Assembly: GCA_016868455.1 (NCBI GenBank)
Contig: VGGV01000004.1
Span: 62,001 to 126,000, forward strand
Length of the DNA: 64,000 bases
Source of the DNA: Bacteroidota bacterium
GTDB lineage: Bacteria; Bacteroidota; Bacteroidia; Chitinophagales; Chitinophagaceae
Direction of reading: 5' to 3'
Under the pieces are notes generated by a model. The model was not told the DNA's origin. It saw only the letters and a program-made list of their open reading frames with translations, and searched no databases. Below, in pieces: positions 45,072 through 54,429 of the stretch. Every line of letters starts with the position of its first letter. Position 1 is the first letter of the stretch. The translations under genes and the position numbers were made by a program.

Positions 45072-46784
45072 ATGAATCAACCTGCAACTGCAAAAGGACA
45101 CCCCAGGGGACTATATGTTCTCTTTTTCACTGAACTATGGGAGCGCTTTGGTTACTACCTGATGCTTGGGATTTTTTCACTTTATATGATTGACAGCCAG
45201 CTCAACGGTGGCATGGGTTTTTCGGCTTCAAAGAAATCTGACATCTATGGTACCTACCTTGGGCTCGTTTATTTAACTCCCTTCATCGGCGGACTGTTAG
45301 CAGATAGAATATTAGGCTATCGGAAAAGTATTATTATAGGGGCCCTTTTAATGGCTTCCGGATATCTGGGTATGGCTCTTCCGGGTGAGATGGCCTTTTA
45401 TATTTCGCTGTTATTGATCATTGTCGGAAACGGTTTTTTTAAACCAAACATTTCAACACTCGTAGGAAACCTTTACAACAAACCGGAATATCAACACAAA
45501 AAAGATGCGGGCTATAACATTTTTTACATGGGAATAAATATCGGGGCCTTCCTCTGTAATTTTGTTGCTGCATATATGCGAATAAATTATGGTTGGGGTT
45601 ATGCATTTGCTGCTGCAGGTGTTGGAATGTTAATCGGCCTTGTGTGGTTTCTGAATGGTATGAAACATGTAAAAGAGGTAGATGTTATCAAACCAACGAC
45701 CAAAGAGGATCTTCCCTTGAAAAGAATTCTGGCCACAGTATTCATGCCCATATTTGCTTTTGGTGTTTTAGGATGGATAATTCCGGGCAATATCTTTGGT
45801 TCTGATGGCAATGACGCTTTTCTCATCGGCAGCTTACCGGTCGTCTTTTATTATATCTCACTTTGGTGGCGTGCCAGTATGGCCGATAAAAAACCATTGG
45901 CGGCCCTCCTTACCGTTTTCGGATGTGTGGTTGTGTTCTGGGCAATTTTTCATCAAAACGGAGATGCCCTCACAGTTTGGGCTGAAGATTATACCGACCG
46001 AAAACTTTCACCAGGCGTCGCAAAAGCTGCCAATACTTTTGACCTTGCACAAACTGTAAATTACGACGAATCGGTTTCTTATGATGACACAAAAATGAAA
46101 TCTTATCTTGACGGCCTTAAACACCAGCAGGACTCGCTTCAAAAAGCAGGAAATACAGAAGCAGCAAAAGAGCTGGGTAAAACAATTACTATCCGTGATA
46201 AATCCCGCACCTACTTCAACAATCTCCCTGAAGCAAAACGACCGCCGCCAAACCAGGATTTAAAACTCGCATCCACCGAACTCTTTCAATCCATCAATCC
46301 ATTCTGGGTTATTGTGCTGACTCCAATTATAGTTGGAATTTTTGGGTTTCTTCGCCGCAGAGGCAAAGAACCATCAACACCCGCTAAAATTGCAATAGGT
46401 CTTTTAATTACGGCTTTATCTGCTTTTGTTATGGTGGCTGCCGCAAAATCAATAAATACATCCACTGATAAAGCCTCTTCTCTTTGGCTATGGGCAAGCT
46501 ACGGCGTAATAACTATCGGAGAACTCTGCCTTTCTCCAATGGGATTATCCTTAGTTTCAAAACTCAGCCCTCCCCGGCTGACTTCACTGATGATGGGCGG
46601 CTGGTTTTTATCGGTAAGTATCGGCAATAAACTATCAGGCATGTTGTCTGGTATGTGGGAAGGATACAGTGATAAGTCAAAGTTCTTTCTCACCAACTTC
46701 TTTATCGTAATTGTGCCGGCAATAGCACTGTTTCTGCTGCTGCGCTGGCTTAATAGGGTAATGAAAGAAAAAGGGGTTAAATAA
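45072..46784 (+). CDS. POT/PTR family peptide transporter (long form)
   Basis: Proton-coupled di/tripeptide importer of the major facilitator superfamily. 570 residues. The ExxERF motif is in ELWERFGYYLMLGIFSLYM (about 17-35), and the PTR2 signature FYMGINIGAFLCNF is in the middle of the first half. A non-membrane stretch of about 120 residues (about 293-413: WAEDYTDRKLSP through PPPNQDLK) sits between TM segments of the second half, which the neighbouring paralogue lacks. Followed by a terminator and a second POT gene. Confidence 0.92.
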   Translation: MNQPATAKGHPRGLYVLFFTELWERFGYYLMLGIFSLYMIDSQLNGGMGFSASKKSDIYGTYLGLVYLTPFIGGLLADRILGYRKSIIIGALLMASGYLGMALPGEMAFYISLLLIIVGNGFFKPNISTLVGNLYNKPEYQHKKDAGYNIFYMGINIGAFLCNFVAAYMRINYGWGYAFAAAGVGMLIGLVWFLNGMKHVKEVDVIKPTTKEDLPLKRILATVFMPIFAFGVLGWIIPGNIFGSDGNDAFLIGSLPVVFYYISLWWRASMADKKPLAALLTVFGCVVVFWAIFHQNGDALTVWAEDYTDRKLSPGVAKAANTFDLAQTVNYDESVSYDDTKMKSYLDGLKHQQDSLQKAGNTEAAKELGKTITIRDKSRTYFNNLPEAKRPPPNQDLKLASTELFQSINPFWVIVLTPIIVGIFGFLRRRGKEPSTPAKIAIGLLITALSAFVMVAAAKSINTSTDKASSLWLWASYGVITIGELCLSPMGLSLVSKLSPPRLTSLMMGGWFLSVSIGNKLSGMLSGMWEGYSDKSKFFLTNFFIVIVPAIALFLLLRWLNRVMKEKGVK

Positions 46785-46802
46785 ATAACACAACCCATTT
46801 AT

Positions 46803-46834
46803 AAAAAAGGGGATAATTTATTATCCCCTTTTTT
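46803..46834 (+). terminator. Terminator between the two POT genes
   Basis: AAAAGGGGATAA-TTTA-TTATCCCCTTTT, a perfect 12-bp stem (46805-46832), followed by more T residues. Being symmetric it could work in both directions. It implies the second POT gene has its own promoter. Confidence 0.85.
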
Positions 46835-46861
46835 ATTTACCTTCCTTCATAAATACTTTGT

Positions 46862-48346
46862 ATGGATAACAATCAGCTTGACCTGGAGCAAATACAGAAC
46901 TTCAAAGGAAAATATCCCAAACAGCTATGGTACCTGTTCATGTCAGAAATGTGGGAACGTTTTTGCTTTTATGGAATGAGGGGAATGCTGACGGTTTTTA
47001 TGGTTACCCAATTGTTGCTTTCGGAGGAGGTTGCGAACCTCCGATATGGTGCTATACAGGCATTTGTTTATGCTTTCACCTTCATTGGAGGCCTGTTTGC
47101 CGATAAAATACTTGGTTTCAGAAAATCTTTGTTTTGGGGAGGCCTTTTAATGATTACAGGCAGCTTTATTATTGCCGCTGCCCCGCAAAAATTCTTTTAT
47201 ATAGGCACTTGTTTTTCCATCATCGGAACAGGTTTTTTCAAGCCCAATATATCTACAATGGTGGGGGCTCTTTATAAAGATGGGGATTCCCGAAGAGATG
47301 CGGGTTTTGGATTATTTTATTCAGGCATCAATATAGGGGCCACCCTTGGCGGGTTACTTTGTGTTTATGTTGGAAAATTTCATTCCTGGAGTCTTGCATT
47401 TTCATTAGCCGGAATAGTAATGATCATTGGCCTTATCACATTTCTTTTTACACAACGAATGATGGGGCCAATAGGTTTATCCCCGCTCAAAAACATGGAA
47501 GCCTCAAAAAGAAGACTCATAGAATATGCTGTTTTTATCGGCTCTTTGCTGATGATACCATTAATTAAGATACTGGTCACAAATACACGGTACACTGATC
47601 TTTTTATGTACATCATCGGCCCGTTGACGCTGCTGTATGTTTTTTATGAAATGAGAAAATATTCAAAGACAGAAAAACAAAAACTGATGGCTGCCCTGAT
47701 ATTCATATTTTTTTCCGTCATTTTTTGGGCTTTTTTTGAGCAAAGCGGGGGGTCGCTCAGTCTTTTTGCATTAAATAATTTAAAAGATAATCTTGCAGGA
47801 GTAACAGCCGACCCTAATGTGGTAAACAATACAGCCAATTCAGTGTTTGTTATTATTTTCAGCCCTATAATAGGTTTGCTTTGGCTTTGGATGAGTAAAA
47901 AGAAGATAGAACCGAATGGTGTCATTAAGTTTGGCATTGCATTTTTATTTCTCGCAGGAGCTTTCTATGTGTTTTATACAACAAGAATGTTTGCCGACGC
48001 ATCCGGCAAAACCTCACTGAATGTTTTCACTATCGCTTACCTTGTCATTACATTCGGAGAACTATGCCTGTCACCGATTGGCTTATCACTGATGACAAAG
48101 CTGTCACCTAAACCCATGTGGGGGGTAATGATGGGCATGTGGTTCCTTGCCAGCGCCTACGGGCAATATGTTGCGGGTATTTTGGGTGCAGGTATGGCTG
48201 TGGCAAAAGAAAATGCAACAGTTCAGGAAAAACTTATTTCATATACTGACGGCTATAAACAACTGGCAATTTATGCCGTCATTGCCGGAGTGGTACTATT
48301 ACTGATTTCCCCGTTGGTAAAGAAACTCATGCATGAAATAAAATAA
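46862..48346 (+). CDS. POT/PTR family peptide transporter (short form)
   Basis: 494-residue paralogue of the upstream gene, with the EMWERFCFYGMRGMLTVFM motif (about 29-47), FYSGINIGATLGGLLC as the PTR2 signature and NISTMVG in TM4. It has no long insertion and is closer to classical DtpT length. About 14 TM segments are apparent. The gene ends nine bases before the stop of the convergent DUF1501 fragment. Confidence 0.92.
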   Translation: MDNNQLDLEQIQNFKGKYPKQLWYLFMSEMWERFCFYGMRGMLTVFMVTQLLLSEEVANLRYGAIQAFVYAFTFIGGLFADKILGFRKSLFWGGLLMITGSFIIAAAPQKFFYIGTCFSIIGTGFFKPNISTMVGALYKDGDSRRDAGFGLFYSGINIGATLGGLLCVYVGKFHSWSLAFSLAGIVMIIGLITFLFTQRMMGPIGLSPLKNMEASKRRLIEYAVFIGSLLMIPLIKILVTNTRYTDLFMYIIGPLTLLYVFYEMRKYSKTEKQKLMAALIFIFFSVIFWAFFEQSGGSLSLFALNNLKDNLAGVTADPNVVNNTANSVFVIIFSPIIGLLWLWMSKKKIEPNGVIKFGIAFLFLAGAFYVFYTTRMFADASGKTSLNVFTIAYLVITFGELCLSPIGLSLMTKLSPKPMWGVMMGMWFLASAYGQYVAGILGAGMAVAKENATVQEKLISYTDGYKQLAIYAVIAGVVLLLISPLVKKLMHEIK

Positions 48347-48355
48347 GGAAAGAAA

Positions 48356-48577
48356 TCAAATAAAATTGAGGTAATCATAATTCTTTCCAAGAATGACTGT
48401 ATCATCCGCATTCAGCCATTTCTTCAGCACCGTGGCATAGGCATTTTTAAAATCTACCTTGTATTTCAGGTCGCCCTCCTCCAGGTCGGCCAGGTTGGGC
48501 AGTTCGTTAATAAGTCCTTTTTGTTTCAAGCCGCCGCTGACGAAGAACATATTATTGGCGGTGCCGTGGTCGGTGGT
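48356..48577 (-). pseudogene. DUF1501 family protein, C-terminal fragment
   Basis: About 73 codons from the junction to TGA at 48356. The sequence TDHGTANNMFFVSGG, NLADLEEGDLKYKVDF, YATVLKKWLNADD and ILGKNYDYLNFI is the C-terminal end of DUF1501 proteins (Tat-exported, sulfatase-like fold); full members are about 400 residues or more. Homology stops at the Thr before DHGTANN (about 48572-48577); beyond it the same DNA reads as OPT transporter on the opposite strand. There is no start codon with a sensible N-terminus, so this is a truncated 3' remnant. Confidence 0.8.
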
Positions 48578-49276
48578 ATGATCTGCATTGCGGCAGCAAA
48601 CGCCGGTGCAACATCGCAGGATTTAAAAACCGGCTACCTTGTTGGCGCCACACCAAAGTTTCAACAAATCGCTTTATTTATCGGGGCTATTGTTTCATCT
48701 GTCGTTATCGGGTGGACGGTGAAAATTCTTGATACACCTTCGTCAGCACTTGCCGCTACAGGTGTGCATCATGCAATAGGCGAAACCTATTCAGCGCCGC
48801 AAGCTACATTGATGGCTACATTAATAAAGGGGATTCTTTCATTTAATCTCGACTGGCAGTTTGTATTGGTGGGTGTATTTGTTGCCATTGTTCTCGAGCT
48901 CTGCGGGGTGAAATCATTAAGTTTTGCGGTGGGAACTTATTTACCCCTCTCCACCACCCTGCCAATTGCCATCGGCGGATTATTAAGAGGACTGGCTGAC
49001 AGATGGGCAAAAAAGAATAAACTGCCTGAAGAAGAAGAAGATTTACGTAAAGGAAATTTATTTGCTACCGGTCTTGTAGCAGGAGGCGCTTTATTTGGAG
49101 TTATTGTAGCCATACTCACTGTTTTTTTTGAATCAGGTATGAAATCCGTCAATGCCGAACATTGGTTTACCGGGAAACTCGGTGAAGGCGGTTATCATGT
49201 TTTAGGTGTGGCATTCTTTGTCATGATGGCATTTATACTCTACAAAGTAGCTACCGGCAAAAAGAAAACACTGTAA
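48557..49276 (+). pseudogene. OPT family oligopeptide transporter, C-terminal fragment
   Basis: About 239 codons matching the C-terminal part of OPT transporters: CIAAANAGATSQDLKTGYLVGATPKFQQ (a hallmark of the family), KSLSFAVGTYLPLSTTLPIAIGGLLRGL, and a final helix ending ATGKKKTL. Full proteins are about 600-700 residues, so more than half is missing at the 5' side. The ATG at 48521 that opens the frame belongs to sequence antisense to the DUF1501 fragment and gives non-OPT residues (MFQAAADEEHI). It may be transcribed, but a working transporter is unlikely. Confidence 0.8.
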
Positions 49277-49348
49277 TAAGAAATGTAACAATATAAAAAG
49301 CCGGCTCCTGAAAACAATACTACTGCAACCGGATAGACGGCAGCGAAC

Positions 49349-49900
49349 ATGACACCGCCGCCACCGCCTGCAGGAACCCCGGGAGTTACCTATACGGTTG
49401 ATGGACCGGAGATCAGCCATTCCGCTTCCATACTGGTATCAAAAGACAAAGACATCAAACAGGCCGGTGCTCCTTACCTGTGTATGCTTACCTCCAATGC
49501 CGCTGCCAATAACAATGAATACCTGACCCTGAATTTTCTGCTGGATACTAAACCCGGTACTTATCCTGTAGTGGGCACCAGCCTGCAGAAGGGAAAATCA
49601 CCCAATGATGAAATGTACGGCGGCCTGCTGGGCAGCAAACCTAAGCTGACCGATTACAAAGTCACTATTACTGAGTGTAAAGATCTTGGTGATAACAATA
49701 TGGGCGGACACAAATGGAGCATCAGCGGGGCCTGCGAAGAAGTGGTCATCAAAGCCACACCCATAATGATGATGGATAAAAGTAAAAATCACCCTGCAGA
49801 AATCAAAGTACAAAAGATCAGTTTCTCCAACCTCACCTTTGATGATAAGTGGGATGAAATACTGGAAGAAGGACTAAAAAAAATGAAGAGAGACAAGTGA
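49349..49900 (+). CDS. Secreted or lipoprotein-like protein of unknown function, 5' end damaged
   Basis: 183 residues from ATG 49349: a Pro-rich start (TPPPPPAGTPG), then a beta-rich domain (GVTYTVDGPEISHSASILVSK, LTLNFLLDTKPGTYPVVG, SISGACEEVVIKATP). No family recognised. The frame upstream of the ATG continues as KKPAPENNTTATG, TAG (49334-49336), TAAN, which reads like the linker after a lipoprotein Cys. The TGTAACAAT just before could code CNN if two bases were removed. The true gene may therefore have begun further upstream as a lipoprotein and lost its start by a stop and a frameshift. A terminator follows. Confidence 0.5.
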   Translation: MTPPPPPAGTPGVTYTVDGPEISHSASILVSKDKDIKQAGAPYLCMLTSNAAANNNEYLTLNFLLDTKPGTYPVVGTSLQKGKSPNDEMYGGLLGSKPKLTDYKVTITECKDLGDNNMGGHKWSISGACEEVVIKATPIMMMDKSKNHPAEIKVQKISFSNLTFDDKWDEILEEGLKKMKRDK

Positions 49901-49918
49901 CCCCAATTTATTTATAGC

Positions 49919-49946
49919 AAAAAAGGGAGCAACCGCCCCCTTTTTT
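49919..49946 (+). terminator. Terminator, probably bidirectional
   Basis: AAAAAAGGG (49919-49927) and CCCTTTTTT (49938-49946) flank a 10-base loop. T-runs exist in both directions, and it serves the plus-strand gene ending 49900 and the minus-strand gene ending 49946. Confidence 0.8.
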
Positions 49947-50389
49947 TATTTCGGCAAATGGGCAATCAACTCCACTCCCAGCATGGCATCATGCAGAAAC
50001 AGTCTTGATATCTGCACCCAGGTGGCAGCCGGAAAATCACCTTTATAAAAAATTTTTCTGGTATCATTGTATTTCTTCATCGCTTCCATATCCGTGGTAT
50101 AAAGGTTTTCCTTCACCACATTCTGAAATGTAGCACCAAAAGCTTTCAATGATCTGTCCAGCGACTGGTACACCCTTGTAATTCCATCCGGCGTTACATC
50201 CCTGGCTACAGCGCCAGAGATATAAAGCACATTATCCACCTTCACCACCTGCACATAACCTGCACTGGTGTCCTGCTTCAGGGCATTATCCCAGTGCCAT
50301 TTTCCCTTTATGATTTCATTATTCTGGGCTTTCAGCGTCAGCAAAAACACAAGCTGAAATACAAACAACATGGCAAATAACTTCCTCAT
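49946..50389 (-). CDS. Secreted RidA/YjgF-family protein lacking the catalytic Arg
   Basis: 147 residues with a signal peptide (MRKLFAMLFVFQLVFLLTLKAQ) and a Rid domain (about 40-147: VDNVLYISGAVARD, DRSLKAFGATFQNVVKENLYTTDM, GVELIAHLP). In RidA the imine-deaminase Arg is in the pattern P-A-R-x-x-V; here the corresponding stretch is FPAATWVQISRL, so the Arg is replaced by Ala. The export signal and the lost Arg both separate it from housekeeping RidA. Function unknown. Confidence 0.8.
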   Translation of the reverse strand: MRKLFAMLFVFQLVFLLTLKAQNNEIIKGKWHWDNALKQDTSAGYVQVVKVDNVLYISGAVARDVTPDGITRVYQSLDRSLKAFGATFQNVVKENLYTTDMEAMKKYNDTRKIFYKGDFPAATWVQISRLFLHDAMLGVELIAHLPK

Positions 50390-50487
50390 AAAATTAAGTT
50401 TTGGCTAAAGTAAAGGCTATTGGGGTTAACGGATGTTAAAAATCCACCAGCGGTGGCAGGTGGATTTATGCCCGGTGTGATGTTTCA

Positions 50488-52344
50488 TTAATTCTTGCCG
50501 CCCAGCATCTCTTCCAGTTTCATCACCAGTTCGGTTTTGGTGATGGGAACACCCATTATTTTGTTGTAGCCTTTGGCGTCCGCAAAATAAATGTCACGGA
50601 TGATGCGGATCAGCTGGCCATTATTGATCTCGGGGATTAAAACGGTTTTAAAGTTTTTCAGGATATCCCCCAGGTTTTTCGGGAAAGGACGAATGTAGCG
50701 AAGATGGGCATGGCTTACACTTTCTCCCCTCTCCTGCAATTCTGCCACCGCCGATTTGATGGCGCCATAGGTAGATCCCCAGCCCAGCACCAGTATCTTC
50801 CCTTTTTCCGGCCCGCTGTCCAGTTTTTGTTCCGGTATATAATCAGCAATCTTGTCCACTTTCTCCTGCCGGATCTTTACCATCAGCTGGTGATTCTCGG
50901 GTTCATAGTTTACATTACCTGTAATATTTTGTTTTTCCAGGCCTCCGATACGGTGCTCCAGTCCCGGGGTGCCGGGTAAGGCCCATGGCCTGACCAGTTT
51001 TTCATCCCGCTTATAGGGCATCAGTTTTTCTTCGCCTTCGTCCAGCCCTTTTTTGAACACCACTTTTATTTCAGCCAGGTCTTTTGTCTGCGGAAATTTC
51101 CAGGGTTCGGCGCCATTGGCAATATATCCGTCGCTCATGAACATTACCGGAGTCATATGCTGCACGGCAATACGCACCGCTTCATATACTGTATCAAAGC
51201 AATCGGCCGGTGTACTGGCTGCAATCACGGGCATGGGGCATTCCCCGTTTCTTCCATAATATGCCTGCATCAGGTCGCTTTGTTCGGTTTTGGTGGGTAA
51301 CCCGGTAGAAGGGCCGCCCCGCTGGATGTTTACAATCACCAAAGGAATTTCCAGCATCACTGCCAAACCCATCGCTTCCCCTTTTAATGCAATACCGGGC
51401 CCGCTGGAAGTGGTAACTCCCAATGCACCGCCATAAGCCGCACCGATGGCCGAAGTGATAGCTGCAATTTCATCTTCAGCCTGGAAGGTTTTTACGCCAA
51501 AATTTTTGTACCTGGCCAGGTCATGCAGAATATCTGATGCAGGAGTAATGGGATATGACCCGAGAAATAATGGCAACCCGCTTTGCTGCGAAGCAGCAAT
51601 CAGCCCGTATGCCACGGCCTGGTTGCCCATAATGGACCGGTAAGTGCCCGGTTCCATCTTTGCCTTCTCTACCGAATAGGTAGTGGTAAAGGTTTCTGTT
51701 GTATCGCCATAATTATAACCGGCCTGCAGAGCCTTAATATTGCTGTTGAGTATGTCGTCCTTCTTTCCGAATTTTTCTCTTAAAAAGTGGATGGTGCTTT
51801 CCATATCCCGGTTATACATCCAGTATAAAAAGCCCAGTACAAACATATTTTTGGCCCGGTCTTTTTCCTTCATCCCCATGGTAATATCCTTCAGCGCCTC
51901 ACGGGTCATCTTGGTCACATCCATTTTTATCACATCGTAATTACCCAGGCTGCCGTTTCCCAGGGGGTTTTCCCCTTCGGGGTAGTTGGCCAGCCTCAGG
52001 TTTTTGGCATCAAACCCATCTGTATTTGCAATGATCTTTCCCCCTTTTTTTAAGGCGGTAAGATTCACTTTCAGAGCGGCTGCATTCATGGCCACCAGTA
52101 CATCCACCGCATCGCCGGGGGTATAGATATTATCACTGGAAAAACGGAGCTGGTAACCGCTCACCCCGGGCAGCGAACCCTGCGGCGCCCTGATTTCTGC
52201 AGGGAAATCCGGGAAAGTAGCCAAATCAATTCCCAATAAAGCAGTGTTTTGTGAAAACTGGGTACCGGTCAGCTGCATGCCGTCGCCGCTGTCGCCGGCA
52301 AATTTGATCACTACCTCCTGTAAAACCTCTTTTTTCCTTGTCAT
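50488..52344 (-). CDS. korA: 2-oxoacid:acceptor (ferredoxin) oxidoreductase, fused gamma-alpha subunit
   Basis: A 618-residue subunit of the KorAB-type 2-oxoglutarate:ferredoxin oxidoreductase group. The N-terminal gamma domain (about 8-185) has VIKFAGDSGDGMQLTGTQFSQ; the alpha (pyrimidine-binding) domain follows with AYGLIAASQQSGLPLFLGSYPITPAS, TFQAEDEIAAITSAIGAAYGG and TSSGPGIALKGEAMGLAV. The thiamine-pyrophosphate-binding beta subunit (korB) normally lies next to it and is not in this window: the downstream neighbour is the RidA-like gene and the upstream one is divergent. Symbol given by family only. Confidence 0.85.
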   Translation of the reverse strand: MTRKKEVLQEVVIKFAGDSGDGMQLTGTQFSQNTALLGIDLATFPDFPAEIRAPQGSLPGVSGYQLRFSSDNIYTPGDAVDVLVAMNAAALKVNLTALKKGGKIIANTDGFDAKNLRLANYPEGENPLGNGSLGNYDVIKMDVTKMTREALKDITMGMKEKDRAKNMFVLGFLYWMYNRDMESTIHFLREKFGKKDDILNSNIKALQAGYNYGDTTETFTTTYSVEKAKMEPGTYRSIMGNQAVAYGLIAASQQSGLPLFLGSYPITPASDILHDLARYKNFGVKTFQAEDEIAAITSAIGAAYGGALGVTTSSGPGIALKGEAMGLAVMLEIPLVIVNIQRGGPSTGLPTKTEQSDLMQAYYGRNGECPMPVIAASTPADCFDTVYEAVRIAVQHMTPVMFMSDGYIANGAEPWKFPQTKDLAEIKVVFKKGLDEGEEKLMPYKRDEKLVRPWALPGTPGLEHRIGGLEKQNITGNVNYEPENHQLMVKIRQEKVDKIADYIPEQKLDSGPEKGKILVLGWGSTYGAIKSAVAELQERGESVSHAHLRYIRPFPKNLGDILKNFKTVLIPEINNGQLIRIIRDIYFADAKGYNKIMGVPITKTELVMKLEEMLGGKN

Positions 52345-52475
52345 ATAACTGATACTATTGTGCTGCGAATTTAAAACAAGTTATGATGCCTTAGGAGATT
52401 TTTCCGGGTAAAAGTTATCAGGAAGGCTCCCCATATCGCCAACTATTTTTAAATTGGTCAATATAAATTTCTGAA

Positions 52476-54413
52476 ATGAATGTATCACTGAAAATGCTGC
52501 TGTCCCTGCTCCTGGTACCGGCCCTGCTGCCTGCCCAGTCCGACGAAGACATTTACGAAGCCAACCGGCTGAAAAAAGTTTTTACCGAAGACCGGGTGGC
52601 GGCCACCTTGGTGGAAGAAGAATTTACTTTTGACAAAGGCCGGAATGAAGACCGCCTGCCGGTAGTAACCGCCACCTGTAATACCAGCATCAATTTTTTT
52701 TCGCTCAGGGAAAGCGCCGGCATACAGTACTTTGACTTTTATAATTCCTTTACTAAAATCACTTCTTTTAAACAATTAGAGAAAGTGAAAGGTATGTTCG
52801 GAGTAAAGAAAAACTACAATGTGGGTTATGCCATTGACCGCTCCGCCAGCTCCAGCGATTTCTTTTCTGACGACAGCCGGGTGAAATATTTCAACATCCG
52901 CTTCAGCGGGTATGGCGATGCCACAAGGGTGGAGACAGAAAAAAAATATTTTGATAGCAAATATCTGACGGTGGCATATTTCCACAGCTTTTATCCCGCC
53001 AAAGAAAAAATCATCCGGGTCAAAGTGCCCGACTGGCTGGAACTGGATATCCGGGAATTCAATTTCGCCGACTATAAAGTAACAAGGCAAAAGACCACGG
53101 AGAAGAATATGACGGTGTACACCTTTAAACTGCAAAACCTGCCGGCCATTAAAAACGAAAGGCGGGCTATCGGTCTTGCTTACCAGTTTCCGCATATTGC
53201 CTTTGTGGTAAAGTCGTTTACCAATGACGGCAAAAAGGAAAAAGGATTTGGTGATGTGGGCGACCTCTACAACTGGTACAATTACCTTTATAAAAAAAGT
53301 GTGAACAGGCCCGATGAACTGAAAGCCAAAGTAACCGAGCTTACCAAAGGCAAAACAACCGATCTGGACAAAGTAAAATCCATTTTTTACTGGGTGCAGG
53401 ATAATATCCGCTACATCGCTTTTGAAGACGGGCTGGCGGGTTTTATTCCCGCCACAGCGCAGGATGTGTTTAAATCCAAATACGGCGACTGTAAGGGCAT
53501 GGCCAACCTGATTACCGAAATGCTGAAGCTGGCCGGTTTAGAAGCTTACATGACTTGGATTGGCACCCGCCACATTCCCTATGACTACACACTTCCTTCG
53601 CTGGCGGTGGATAACCACTGCATCAGCACGGTCATGATCAACGGCAAGGAGTATTTTTTAGATGGTACAGAGAAATACATCCCCTTTGGTGATTATGCCT
53701 GGCGCATACAGGGAAAAGAAGTGCTGATTGGCAAAGGAGAAAAATATGAAGTAAAGAAAGTGCCGCTGATGGATATTGATAAAAGCAAACTGCTAACACA
53801 AACCAGTTTCCAGTTAAAGGATAATGTATTGAAGGGGCATGTGAAAGTGACGCTTACAGGTGAACAGCGCACCCGTTTTCACCAGTACTATCATGACCTG
53901 CCCTCCGATGATAAAAAGAAAGTGATACAACGTTTCCTGGAATTTGGCAATAAGAACCTAGCCGTTACCAATGTAAAAACATCTGACCTCAGCAACCGGG
54001 AAATTCCCGTGGTGGTGGAGGGCGATATTGACCTGAGCAATTATATTATCACTGAGGATAAAGAGATTTATGTTGGCATTGATTTTTTCCCGGAAGACCT
54101 GCGGGGTTTTATACCCGACAAAGACCGTCAGCAGGACTTTGCCCTTAATTCAGCCTATGTTTCGCAGGACGAAACCGAACTGATATTGCCTCCGGGGTAT
54201 AAAGTAGCCTCACTGCCCAACCCCATTGATGAAAAAACAGCTGACTATGCCGTAACCGCTTCCTATTCCAGCAAGGATAATAAGATCATTTTCAAAAAAA
54301 CACTTTCGTTCCCCAATGGCCGCATCCGGAAAGCTGATTTTGAGAACTGGAAAAAATTTGCCAATAAACTGAAGGATTTTAACAGCAACCTGATTTTAAT
54401 AAAAAAGCCATAA
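52476..54413 (+). CDS. DUF3857 / transglutaminase-like protein
   Basis: 645 residues with a signal peptide (SLKMLLSLLLVPALLPAQ). An N-terminal DUF3857-like beta domain is followed by a transglutaminase core (about 285-420): KSIFYWVQDNIRYIAFEDG, KYGDCKGMANLITEML (Cys nucleophile), LAVDNHCISTVMI (His) and FLDGTEKYIPFG (Asp). The triad is complete, so it may be a periplasmic peptidase or amidase-like enzyme. A C-terminal DUF2569/DUF3858-like beta region follows. It forms a tandem with another DUF3857 protein of similar size. Confidence 0.85.
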   Translation: MNVSLKMLLSLLLVPALLPAQSDEDIYEANRLKKVFTEDRVAATLVEEEFTFDKGRNEDRLPVVTATCNTSINFFSLRESAGIQYFDFYNSFTKITSFKQLEKVKGMFGVKKNYNVGYAIDRSASSSDFFSDDSRVKYFNIRFSGYGDATRVETEKKYFDSKYLTVAYFHSFYPAKEKIIRVKVPDWLELDIREFNFADYKVTRQKTTEKNMTVYTFKLQNLPAIKNERRAIGLAYQFPHIAFVVKSFTNDGKKEKGFGDVGDLYNWYNYLYKKSVNRPDELKAKVTELTKGKTTDLDKVKSIFYWVQDNIRYIAFEDGLAGFIPATAQDVFKSKYGDCKGMANLITEMLKLAGLEAYMTWIGTRHIPYDYTLPSLAVDNHCISTVMINGKEYFLDGTEKYIPFGDYAWRIQGKEVLIGKGEKYEVKKVPLMDIDKSKLLTQTSFQLKDNVLKGHVKVTLTGEQRTRFHQYYHDLPSDDKKKVIQRFLEFGNKNLAVTNVKTSDLSNREIPVVVEGDIDLSNYIITEDKEIYVGIDFFPEDLRGFIPDKDRQQDFALNSAYVSQDETELILPPGYKVASLPNPIDEKTADYAVTASYSSKDNKIIFKKTLSFPNGRIRKADFENWKKFANKLKDFNSNLILIKKP

Positions 54414-54429
54414 CTGTTTATAATGCGGA

